Assembly: GCA_949128115.1 (NCBI GenBank)
Contig: OX421963.1
Coordinates: 93,009,602 to 93,073,601 of the forward strand
Source of the DNA: Anaspis maculata
Lineage: Eukaryota > Arthropoda > Insecta > Coleoptera > Scraptiidae
DNA: 64,000 bases
Direction: 5' to 3'
Shown: piece after piece, positions 35,431 through 45,734 of the stretch
Layout of the letters: every line of letters starts with the position of its first letter
Numbering within the stretch: position 1 is the first letter of the stretch
Position numbers and translations under genes: made by a program
The notes under the pieces: model-generated
The model's input: only the letters and a program-made list of their open reading frames with translations
What the model was told of the DNA's origin: nothing
Database searches by the model: none

Positions 35431-38400
35431 ATGTCATCAATAGACAGCTCGTCCGACGACGAATATTTGCCTCTAAAATATCCGAATAGCGGCAAATTTC
35501 TCCAATATGCAAGGACATGGGAAATCACAAAAAAGGACGCAGAAGAGGCCGGTCCATCAAACGTGGTGGAGAGTCAAACTTTTGAAGCCCCCGCCGAGAC
35601 AAAAGATGAATGCGTTGAATGTCACGACACGATGTCAGCATGCGATTTATGTGGAAAATCTTTTAAAAACCAAACCGGTCTGAAAATTCATAAAGCAAGA
35701 GTACACAAAGACAAGGTTTCGACGGATAGTAGGATACCTTGTTCTGAAAGCAGCATAATAAATGACATTAGAAAGACATGCGATATTTGTGGGAAGAAAT
35801 TCACTAGCAGAGGGATACAAACACACATTGCCAAAGCTCATCCCGACATCTACAGAAAAAATATGGTTAAAAAGTATTACTCGAATAAACAAGAACAAAT
35901 TACACCATCTGAAGCAAGACCTAAAGAGAAGAACAGACCACCAGAAAAAAATTCCAAACTCGACTCTGAACTAACTCAAGCCTTCAACGGAGAACTAGAA
36001 AAATGGATTCCCATGTTTCGCGAGCCAGTTTCGACAACAGATTTCAACAAACGAGTAGAAAGCTTTTCTAAATTCCTAGCCGAGGCTATACACACACTTC
36101 CTGGACCGAAACACCCAGCGAAACGTTTCTTTGAGGCTCGAAAGAAAAAGAAGGAACTTACATCACAGAACGCGAAATATAAAGAATGCAGCAATCCAGA
36201 GCGGAAGACGAAGGCAGACCGAAGAAAGCGAAGAGAGAAGTATGACTACGAATTGATTCAGTTCGACTTTTACAACAGAAGACGAAAAGCGGTGCGACGG
36301 ATTCTGGATGGAGAGAAGAAGGGGTGTACCTTGAGTCTGGATGAAATTTACGAGGAGTTTTCGGAAAGGTTTACGAGGTCTAATACCCACGTTCGTCGAT
36401 CTTACAACAAAAACCTGAAAGACGACGACATAACTGACAAAGATGTCAACTATGACGTTGAAATCACTCAAGAGGAAATCTTATCAACAATAAAATCAAT
36501 ACGAGTGGATACAGCACCTGGCCCTGACAGAGTGTTAATGCGGGTTCTGAAATATGGGAAGACGGCAGAGGTACTAGCGGATATTGCGACTTATATATCT
36601 AGAACTGGATTTGTCCCCGACTGTTTCCACTTAGCTAGAACTGTGCTAATAGACAAAGGGGGTGATCCCTCTAAAGTAACTAACTGGCGGCCCATCACTA
36701 TATGTTCGGTATTACGTAGAATTTTGGAAAAAATAATCGACAAAAGACTTAGAAATTATATACTGTTCAATCCAAATCAAAGAGGTTTCGTTAGAACACC
36801 TGGCACTCACATAAATACCTCAATAATTCATTCGATTTTAAAAACAGCTAAAATAGAAAAAAGGGACTGCTGCCTACTTTTCCTAGACATCGAAAAAGCA
36901 TACGACAATATCGGTCATGATCATCTAGAAAAAACGCTTAAAGAGTTACCTATACCAACAGCTCTAAAAAATTTAATCTTCAACTTACAAGAAAGAAATG
37001 TAACCCAAATTGAAACATCTAAAGGGAAAACAAAGAAAATTTTATTCAAACGAGGTGTAATGCAAGGCTCACCTCTATCACCGGCTTTGTACAATCTTTG
37101 TATCAATCATATTCTGGACGAATTGTCATCAGAATCAATTTCAAATCAACTGGGATTCAAAATCAACACAAATACACCACCTGTGAGCATTCTTGGGTTC
37201 GCCGACGATACAGTTTTAATCAGCAAATCAAAATTATCAGCACTGAGTTTATATGAAACCACACTTCATTTGTTTCAAGAAATCGGATTGAATTTGAACA
37301 TAAACAAAACCAAAATAATAAATGTGGTGAACGGACAATTAATCCAAGAGGACATAGCTGTGAATGATACCATCATAAAGTCTATAAGTGAAGACGAAAC
37401 AATAAAATACTTGGGCGTCAAATTCAACGACGAAATCAATTTTGACCAGACCGAAGTAATGAAGAAACTGGGAAGAAAACTTGAAACAGTTGTCTCCAAT
37501 CCCCACCTGAAAGATGACCAGAAAGTAACCATTTTGAACACCTATATTTGGCCTACTATGACTTATCAATTCCAAACAGCACCTCTACCAAAACTGGGAA
37601 ATCAATTTCTCAACGATGTTGATAAAATGATCAGATCTTCCTTAAAGCAAATACTAGACCTACCTCATGACATACCAAACAACATGCTATATTCAGCGAG
37701 AAACCGGAAGGGACTTCAACTATTTAAAGCGAGCTGGGAAGCCTATCTCCAACACATGAACATCTGTTGCCGCCTAGAGAAATGTAGTGATGACATTATA
37801 CGTAATACAAGACAACTGCTAGATGAGAAGAAAATGTGCCTGTCGAAACTCAACATTATAGATGAAAAATTTCTAAATTCTCCAGTAAAAGATCTCAGGT
37901 TTTTCCTGAGAGAGAGGGAGTTCGAGGAATGGGCAGCATTGCCATATAAGGGAAGAGGTGTGATTCTTTTCAGAGAATACCCTCAAGCAAATAATCTTTT
38001 TAATGAGAACGGGGGTCTATCTCTCTCAGAACGAAAAGATGCCATCAAAATTATTGGTGATGTTGCTCCTGTAAGAGCTCTTCCGGGTAGGTCCAAGGAT
38101 GGCACCCAGTGTCGACACTGCTCCGACGCTGAGAATTTCGTTCGTGAAACACTGCCTCATGTCCTTGGATCCTGCCCATTTGGAGAGCTCTTACGGAATC
38201 AACGTCACCATACTATCCGCACAATGATAGCAGATGCTCTGAGAGAGTTAGACCTCACAGTCTACGAGGAGGTGGTAGGCTCTGCAGATCTCGGCAGCAT
38301 TAGAAGAGTGGATATCCTTGCCATTGATTCAAAGAAGAGGGTCGGTTGGATTATAGATCCAACCATCAGATTCGAACTAAACGAACAGCAACCGATGGAA

Positions 38401-38640
38401 GTCAATATCGAAAAACAAAGAATCTATAATCCAACTATCCCATTCTTCAAAGAAAAATATGGGCTCAAGGACATCAAAGTTATCGGATTATTGGTCGGAG
38501 CTCGTGGAGCAATCACCTCTGTATTCAAAGATTTTTGTTCGAAATTCGGCATTCCTTCAAATTTTTGTAAGTCAATTTCAGCAGTTGCTATCAAAAAATC
38601 TATATACATATTGAGAAACCATTTATACAAATTGACCTAG
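35431..38640 (+). CDS. R2-clade polyprotein: zinc fingers, reverse transcriptase, RLE endonuclease
   Basis: The 1069-codon intact frame encodes the single protein used for target-primed reverse transcription. Two CCHH zinc fingers lie at residues 71-92 (CxxC x12 H x4 H) and 117-137 (CxxC x11 H x4 H), followed by a basic linker (about 240-295). The reverse transcriptase covers about 350-620: FLDIEKAYDN (catalytic D486), MQGSPLSP, and FADD at 590-593 (D592, D593). The C-terminus has a CCHC knuckle (C894, C897, H910, C915) and a restriction-like endonuclease core, RRVD at 958-961 followed by D976 in WIIDPTIRFE, with Val where R2 proteins usually have Pro. This order is diagnostic of the R2 group. 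Two fingers rather than three or one suggests the two-finger lineages (from memory of the clade scheme). The first in-frame ATG is used. The frame is open upstream only to a TAA at 35389. Confidence 0.92.
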   Translation: MSSIDSSSDDEYLPLKYPNSGKFLQYARTWEITKKDAEEAGPSNVVESQTFEAPAETKDECVECHDTMSACDLCGKSFKNQTGLKIHKARVHKDKVSTDSRIPCSESSIINDIRKTCDICGKKFTSRGIQTHIAKAHPDIYRKNMVKKYYSNKQEQITPSEARPKEKNRPPEKNSKLDSELTQAFNGELEKWIPMFREPVSTTDFNKRVESFSKFLAEAIHTLPGPKHPAKRFFEARKKKKELTSQNAKYKECSNPERKTKADRRKRREKYDYELIQFDFYNRRRKAVRRILDGEKKGCTLSLDEIYEEFSERFTRSNTHVRRSYNKNLKDDDITDKDVNYDVEITQEEILSTIKSIRVDTAPGPDRVLMRVLKYGKTAEVLADIATYISRTGFVPDCFHLARTVLIDKGGDPSKVTNWRPITICSVLRRILEKIIDKRLRNYILFNPNQRGFVRTPGTHINTSIIHSILKTAKIEKRDCCLLFLDIEKAYDNIGHDHLEKTLKELPIPTALKNLIFNLQERNVTQIETSKGKTKKILFKRGVMQGSPLSPALYNLCINHILDELSSESISNQLGFKINTNTPPVSILGFADDTVLISKSKLSALSLYETTLHLFQEIGLNLNINKTKIINVVNGQLIQEDIAVNDTIIKSISEDETIKYLGVKFNDEINFDQTEVMKKLGRKLETVVSNPHLKDDQKVTILNTYIWPTMTYQFQTAPLPKLGNQFLNDVDKMIRSSLKQILDLPHDIPNNMLYSARNRKGLQLFKASWEAYLQHMNICCRLEKCSDDIIRNTRQLLDEKKMCLSKLNIIDEKFLNSPVKDLRFFLREREFEEWAALPYKGRGVILFREYPQANNLFNENGGLSLSERKDAIKIIGDVAPVRALPGRSKDGTQCRHCSDAENFVRETLPHVLGSCPFGELLRNQRHHTIRTMIADALRELDLTVYEEVVGSADLGSIRRVDILAIDSKKRVGWIIDPTIRFELNEQQPMEVNIEKQRIYNPTIPFFKEKYGLKDIKVIGLLVGARGAITSVFKDFCSKFGIPSNFCKSISAVAIKKSIYILRNHLYKLT

Positions 38641-38804
38641 ATCGTTTTACCGAACTTTTTATCTTGTTTACCATGTTATTAATTACTTTTTATTGTATCC
38701 CTAGTTTATTTTATTGTTGTACGGTATTCTTTGTTTAAAAGCAGCCCGAATTGTTGGGAAGATGTCATTTATATTTTTACAATAAATGTCTATATATATA
38801 TATA
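38641..38804 (+). other. 3' UTR and TA-rich tail of the R2-clade element
   Basis: After the TAG stop (38638-38640) come about 160 bases with AATAAA at 38781 and a terminal TATATATATA run abutting the host sequence TTGCAAAACC at 38805. The empty sites lack the TA run, so it belongs to the element. R2 proteins recognise their 3' UTR RNA during reverse transcription (known for the family). The folded structure was not assessed. Confidence 0.7.
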
Positions 38805-39982
38805 TTGCAAAACCGAAAATTGACACATTTGTGCTGGAAAATTGCTGAGATTTGCTCAGCTTCACTGAACTTTGAAACTGGTTAATTATCAGTATATTAT
38901 TTTGTTAACATCGTACATTTTTCTTCAAAAATTAATTTATTATTATTTGCTGAAAATTGTTCAATTTTGCTGAAACTTGCGGAAATATCGCTGAAAATTG
39001 CTACTGTTTTGTAAAAGTCGCTTAATATTTACTTCAAGTTGCTGAATTGGTGATGAAGCTTAATTTTTGATTAACATCGCCACTTTGTTGCCAAAAGCTG
39101 GATTGTGCTGAAACTTGAACAAGTTCTGGTTTGAAATTGCCGAATTTTGCTGAACATTGTTGAATCTTGCAAAAACTTGCCAATCGCCCATCGAAAATAG
39201 CAAAATTTAGCTAAAAATTGTTGGAATTCGCTTAGGCCAGAATGATATATTTCAGTTGAGAATTACGTTTCGCTCAAAAAATATCTGGATTTGTTATGTA
39301 ACTTTTTGAGCTTTTATTCAAAATTGCTGAGAACTGATAAAAATCTTGCAAAAAGTCCAGTTGAAATATCTGAGTTTTTGTTCAGAATTCCTAGAGTTTG
39401 TTGAAAATTTGTTGGATTGTTGCTACAACTTTCTAAATGTCGATCTGAAATTGCTAAATTGTTGCTGAAATATGCTAATGTTTTGCTAAAGCCTGCTGAA
39501 TCTTTGCTAGAACATGCTAAATGCATGCTGAAAAGTGCTACATCGATGCTAAAACTTGCTGAACTTGCGACATTTTTGCTAAAATTTCCTACTTGTGTGG
39601 TGAAAATTGACAAATTTTTGTTTGTCGCTTAAGTAATGGAAGCACGGCGTCAATCGGTTACGAAGTTCGTATTCGTATCCGAATTTTGCGAGCCCGCCAC
39701 TTTCGTACTTGTTCGATTTTGGTTGGAAATGCTAACTTGTCGCCGAAAATTGCTAAAACATTGAAAATATGAGCTGAAATTGTTTGCTAGAAAGTAAAAA
39801 TTGCAAAATTTTGGTAAAACTTCCTAAATCGTGATAGAAATTGGCTAAATTGTGACTGGAAATTGCTGAGTCCGGTCCCTGTCGGCACTTTTCATTGTTC
39901 AACGTTTGAATGGTTTTTTGAAGGGCAATATAATGATAACAAAGGCAGCATTGCTCTATTCATCTCCAGTTCAATTACTACC

Positions 39983-41251
39983 TTTTGTTTGTTGCTGCAG
40001 GTGCATTGTTCAAGTGTACTGGAAATTGTTTATTGTTAACTTGAATTTGCAAATCCGAAAATTGCCACATTTGTGCTGAAAAATTGCTGAGATTTGCTCA
40101 GCTTCACTGAACTTTGAAAGTGGTTAATTAAGTATCAGTATATTTTGTTGACATTCTACATTTTTCTTTGAAAATCATTTGATTATTATTTGCTGAAAAT
40201 TGCTCAATTTTGCTGAAACTTGCGAAAATATCGCTGAAAATTGCTACAGTTTTGTAAGAAGTCGCTTAATATTTACTTCAACTTGTTGAATTGGTGATGA
40301 AGCCTAATAAATTTTGATTAACATCGCCACTTTGTTGTCAAAAGCTGGATTGTGCTGAAACTTGGACAAGTTCTGATTTGAAATTGCTGAATTTTGCTGA
40401 ACATTGTTAAATCTTGCAAAAACTTGCCAATCACCCATCGAAAATAGCAAAATTTAGCTAAAAATTGTTGGAATTCGCTTGGGCAAGATGAATTTTGGTT
40501 TTAAATCAGAATGATATATTTCAGTTAAGATTTACGTTTCGCTCAAAAAATTGCTGGATTTTTCATGTAACTTTTTGAGTTTCCATTCAAAATTGCTGAG
40601 AACTGATATAAATCTTGCAAAAAGTCTAGTTGAAATATCTGAGTTTTTGTTCAGGATTCCTAGATATTGTTGAAAATTTGCTGGATTGTTGCTACAACTT
40701 TCTGAATGTCGATCTGAAATTGCTAAATTGTTGCTGAAAATTGCTAATGTTTTGCTAAAGCCTGCTGAATCTTTGCTAGAACATGCTAAATGCATGCTGA
40801 AAATTGCTACATCGATGCTAAAACTTTCTGAACTTGCGACATTTTTGCTAAAATTTTCTACATGTGTGGTGAAAATTGACAAATTTTTGTTTGTCGCTTC
40901 AGTAATGGAAGCACGCCGTCAATCGGTTACGAAGTTCGTGTTCGTATCCGAATTTTGCGAGCACGCCACTCTCGTACTTGTTCGATTTTGGTTTAAAATG
41001 TCTAACTTGTCGCCGAAAATTGCTAAAACATTGAAAATATCAACTGAAATTGTTTGCTAGAAAGTAAAAATTGCAAAATTTTGGTAGAACTTCCTGAATC
41101 GTGATAGAAAATGGCTAAATTGTGACTGAAAATTGCTGAGTCCGGTCCCTGTCGGCACTTTCCATTGTTCAAGTTCGAATGGTTTATTGAAGGGCAATAT
41201 AATGATAACAAGGGCAGCATTGCATTATTCATCTCCAGTTCAATTACTACC
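39983..41251. repeat. Tandem duplicate within element copy 1, carrying an empty R2 site
   Basis: The segment from TTTTGTTTGTTGCTGCAGG to CAGTTCAATTACTACC is present twice in a row: first at 35328-39982, split by the R2-clade element (about 1237 bp without it), then here intact (about 1269 bp). The intact copy at 45735-49946 has it once, so the duplication is specific to this copy. The second unit reads TTGTTAACTTGAATTTGCAA at about 40035 without an insert. Confidence 0.8.
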
Positions 41252-41771
41252 TACTACGGTAGAGAAGGCAAGACAAATAGTCATCTTCTCATATTTCAAG
41301 TGGGCGCTATTTTTGCTGTCGAGTGTACATCTTGCGTCTATTTTGTAATTCAAAGGCCGAAATCAAGTGAAACAGCCACAAAGTTTAGTCAAATTGAAAT
41401 TGTTGTGTCTTCTGAAAGGAATCACAAATTTTCATGAGTTTTCCTTTTGACCATGCTGATTTCTTACGGCTCAATATCAAATCGGAGACGCAAAGCTGGG
41501 ACGGCGTAAGGTACCAAATACAGCGGCTTGTTTGCTTGATCACCATGAATATTGGAATATTTCTAAGACCGACAAGACACGGCTGCAATGGGTAAACAAA
41601 AAAAAGCTTGCCACTGCCGGCTAGCAAAGAAAAAGGTCTGGTACGAACATTGTGCAATGTCAGTCACTTTGTACCGGCTACGATACGGATAGCCAGCAGT
41701 GCCAGTTACCATGCAAATAGCCGGCTCCGGTCACAAGACATGAAGCCGGGGCCGGCTACGAAGGCACTTCC

Positions 41772-44700
41772 TAAAAAAAAATATCAAGTTTTTTTTGACA
41801 CCCTGTATTTAAATACTTATTGGAGATGATGTGGCTTTCCCTTTGGAGTCCAAATTGTATGACTGATTTGTGATTATTTTTGATCGGTTTCTTCGCCCTC
41901 CTTTATGTATACTGTGGCGCTTTTCTTGAGGAAACACTATACGACTATAATAAAAAAAATAGTTCAATTTCGCCCTGTTTTCTCAAGAAAAGCGCCCCAA
42001 TAAATGATTGACTATGTGATTTTGATCATGTAGAGAGTGTTCATTTTCAAATCTACTTCAGATTTTTTGCCACCAAATTTTTTTTCCAAAAGACGCCGAA
42101 ACAGGTCAACTTTTATTTGGAGGGGACCTCTAGGACACTTATTGCAGAATTGTTATCTTTGAACCTTTCGCCCCCACTCAACCATACTTCAGAATTTCGA
42201 ATAGCATTTACCTATCTAGGGTGGGGGCGAAATGTTTGAAGATAAAAATTTGGCAATACGTGTCCCAGATGTCCCACTTGAAATAAAAATCGACCCGTTC
42301 CGGCGTTTTCCTGGAAAAAAAAAATGGTGCCGAAAAATCTGAGAAGGGAAGTTTGAGAATAAACATCCTGTAACTAGGTATATGATTATAATCAAATAGA
42401 ATATTTCGAGAAAAATTTAATTATTTGGACTTGGAAGAAGGAACCCTATCATTCCCAATATTTAAATACAGACTGTCAAGAAAAACGTGTATAGGTACTG
42501 CAAGATATAGAAAATTTGGGTATCCAAATTTGAACTCTACAGGAAGAATTGTTACGAAAAATTTCTTCTTGAAGTAAATTTCTCTGACAATAATTTATTC
42601 CAACGGGGAAAATTCAAACGGGGGGGAATCTCGGTGGATCACCTGTACAAGGTGTTGAATGGAACAGTGCAAAATTTCTAAACCGTTGGGAAGCTTCCCG
42701 TTTGATTCTTCCCATGCTACCTATACACCATAGGCAGCTGATAAGACCTACCTGCCTGAGTTATGGGCCATATTTTTATCATTCTCTAAAGTTTGAAAGT
42801 CGCATAAATTTGGAAAATTTACAAGTTTTCTTGGTCGAATTTAATCTCGATTCTGACGACAATGACCCATTTTTTGGAATCTCCCAATAACAAAGGAAAC
42901 ATTAAGCATGTGCAATCAGGTTATTGGCGATATATATTTATTTAAAAATTACCCATCGGCTTATTAATACAGTAAAACAAATCGCTTCACTTGCAGAAGT
43001 CTAAATTGATTTTACTAAGGCCGAATAATATTTCAACTCAAATTATCTTGGAGAAAATGTGTTGCTACCTCTTCAAATTATTTTTGTTAACGTTTGTTAA
43101 GCATTACGCATTTATTGTTAAGCACTTATTTTGTTTCAGTTTAATTCCGTGTAGTATACTTGAGCGGCCTTAGCCTTTTATTCAAAATGATAATTAGGCA
43201 TGAGTACGTAACAGTAAATTTGCTCAACATTTTAGGGATCAAAAAAGGATTTTTCATTTATTATTGTATTTACATGAAGCTTTTAAAGTAAACTGTTCTA
43301 ATTTTGGGAGCTGTACTTTGAACAGTGTGCATATTTTTCTGATTCAATCTACATAGGTAATTTCAATCAAGGAAATTTCACACTGAGAGGTTTTCCCGTG
43401 TTTTTCCAAAACTGTTCATTTTTCTAAGAGTTATAAATATAGTGCTTGCGCTTACTTACAATAGAGTTTCGATAAACAGAAGGAACCGCACCAACGAAAC
43501 TTTCCACTGACATCGACAAGTTAAACTCGATTGATCAAGATTTAAACCCTCACCGGCGCTATACCCATTTGTAAGAAGAAAAAAAAACAACACCTGAACT
43601 AACCCCGTAAACCTACCTGGTGGGTACATCTTTGTTCTTCGGAGTGCAGGGTACCCGTACCTACCTAACCCGAGATCAGGTCATTACGCCGATGGAAAAT
43701 CCCCAAAAATCTTGCTATATGCAGTAGTAAGAGTTAAGAGAATAATTGAATCGATTCCGATCAGTAGCTTTGATTTGATGAAAAAAATAAACAAACAAAA
43801 CCATCAAGTGCATCGGCAGAAGCACGATTTTTTCGGACGCTATGCTCGTTCACCAAGGTCGGAAATAAATTTTCTATTTCAGCAACACGTGCTAAAAAAC
43901 GTGCACTTCTCGTTGTACATTTTACACGCTGTTCCTAGCCCAGCCAGTTTCATTATGTCGAATTGATGTTGATTTTTAAAGTCGTTTAATCGAAATTAAT
44001 TGAAATTTTACGAAACGTGGTCATTGTTTACATTGATAATAATCATACAACAAAGTTGAATGGAGAAAGAATGAATGATGCAAGAATTATCAATAAAAAA
44101 ATTGCGCTTTTAGCATAAATTAGCATAGGTAGGTACTAATATTCGGATTAAAGTGCCAATGGAATGAATGTTCAATAGGAAAAAAAAGTACTGTTAAATG
44201 TTTACTGTTTCGATATAGGTACTAAAAAATTATGTAGTAGTGGAAAATTGTTTGATGACTGCACTAGTTACGGGTTGCGTGTGAATTCTGCTTCATTTTA
44301 GATTCGTTGAGTTCAGTTCATAAAGGAAACATTAAACTGAACGTTAGGTCAATAATTTTCGGAAATTTCAAGATACAGATTTCAAATTTCAGTGTCAAAT
44401 GAGTAAGTATAACACGGGGGACATCGGTATAGACACAAGTAAGAGCGGAAAGGATCAATTCGTTTCATCTCTAGCAACCCTATTATTTTTTTCAAATGGC
44501 ACCCTACATCTTTTTTTTTTCTTCTGAAAAGAATGTTTTCTCTATTCATCTGTGGAAAATTAAATAAAAAAGAACACAATTTTTTGAGAAATCAGTTTTT
44601 CAATTATGTCAAATTGCAACACATTTAATTTGGAGAAGACAGATCGAGGTGCTATATAACCCAAAGGATCAGCCTAGCTATACAAAAGGGAAATGCAGCA

Positions 44701-45557
44701 TGCGTAATGGGTACCATTCCACCTTCCCCACCCTTACATGAAATTTTTCACCTTTTATAACATATTTTATATACTTACCTATACAAAAAAAAAGATTTAT
44801 AGCTTTAAACATGTGAAAAATGTAAGACGTTGACAAAATATACATATTCTTATTTTAATTTGAACCGACCGAATTGCTTGGAACTTCATGCTGGATGTTA
44901 CTAAACAAATTGTATCTGTCAACAACTCACCCCCCACCCCCGTACAAGTCCCGTTATGGTTTTAATTTTGCACAAAGCGTATTTAGATTCCGCATTGGTA
45001 AAATATTGAGTAATTCTATTGAAAATTAGCCCAGCCAGGCATTCAAGATTTTTCAACTCGGAATTAATTCCCACAAAGCTGAATTTTTGTATAGTGACTT
45101 TTCTGACACGCCTTAACAACATAAACAGGTGAACACATGAAGAGGTCCACCCCAAAATTTCGCCTCATTTTGAGGGTGCATATCTCGGAAAATACGTTAC
45201 CGATTAATCAAGAGCTGATGCCTGAAAGAGGGTTCTTTTGGCGTGCCGAAGTGGTACATTTTCAACACTAGGTAACTTTTGCTAAAAGAATTTCAGATTT
45301 TTTCTGGTGCCATTTTTGGAGAGCAGTTATCAAAATCTCGAAACAGTTTTTGACTTGTTTCCGTATTTTGATTTTTGAAAAAGATGTGTCGCTTTATGTG
45401 AAATTTGAATTTTCTGATGCTGCTTCCGTCATTGGTCATGCAGTTGGCTGTAATTTGGCACAAATGCATAATTTAACGTGAGAAACTACTCAATGAAAAT
45501 TTTTTACCTCACGGACACCTAATGGTGCTACCCCTGTGGTCACCTGGTACCTGCTTA
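41772..45557. other. Spacer between the two large elements; few features
   Basis: A palindromic element lies at 42055-42345. 42480-42655 is an inverted copy of 31740-31910. 42660-45500 is mostly non-repetitive AT-rich sequence, with overlapping frames of up to 84 codons (43712-43966) that show no recognised domain. ACCCTGTATTTAAATA at 41803 is a lone MITE-like terminus. No gene can be supported. Confidence 0.35.
42055..42345. repeat. Diverged palindromic MITE, about 290 bp
   Basis: The arms are mirror images around 42200: CAGATTTTTTGCCACCAAAT with GACGCCGAAACAGGTC on the left, and the reverse complement of CGGCACCATTTTTT with AACGCCGGAACGGGTC on the right. CGCCCCCAC appears on the left and GTGGGGGCG on the right near the centre. 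Possible ends extend to TGTAGAGAGTGTTCATTTTC (about 42029) and ATAAACATCCTGTAAC (about 42374). Confidence 0.55.
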
Positions 45558-45734
45558 TAGTGCGGCGGTTAGTGGACAATTTTGAGACCTACCTTGCATT
45601 TTATTCTAGAGCATTCAAACTTGGCAGAGTTGTGTACATACTCCCAGTTTACTTTTAAGAAGTGAAAACAAGGTTGCAAACCCGGGAGAGCAGCAGTATA
45701 GCGAGTTGTCTACCTAACAGGGATAGATTTCAAA

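Larger units (their letters stand above)
35387..38804 (+). mobile_element. R2-clade non-LTR retrotransposon, 3.42 kb, not in rDNA
   Basis: The boundaries come from comparison with two uninterrupted copies of the same host sequence (about 40040 and, inverted, about 47480). Shared left flank ends TTGTTAACT at 35386 and shared right flank resumes TTGCAAAACC at 38805. The empty sites have four or five extra bases (TGAA or AGAA plus T) between these, so the insertion removed a few target bases and made no target duplication. The element has a short leader (~44 nt), one intact ORF and a ~164-nt 3' region with AATAAA at 38781, ending in a TA run (about 38790-38804). The host sequence is the TTGCTGAAA-core DNA transposon, not 28S rDNA. 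Confidence 0.85.
32171..41771 (-). mobile_element. TTGCTGAAA-core TIR element, copy 1 (left-truncated, rearranged)
   Basis: This copy is inverted relative to the intact one at 45735-49946 and matches it almost end to end once later insertions are removed. It starts inside the element at about 32171, so one terminus is missing. The other terminus is present (CCGGCTACGAAGGCACTTCC ending at 41771). It has been altered by an 84-bp insert (32452-32535), a foldback element (32807-34330), an R2-clade retrotransposon (35387-38804) and a tandem duplication of ~1.25 kb (35328-39982 and 39983-41251). The core is made of TTGCTGAAA/TTGCTAAAT boxes about 10-25 bp apart. Frames through it are chance frames. 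Confidence 0.8.

Noticed and set aside
35387..38804. Insertion of the R2-clade element in ribosomal DNA
   Set aside because: Both flanks are the TTGCTGAAA transposon core and match two unoccupied copies in the window. No 28S sequence is seen.
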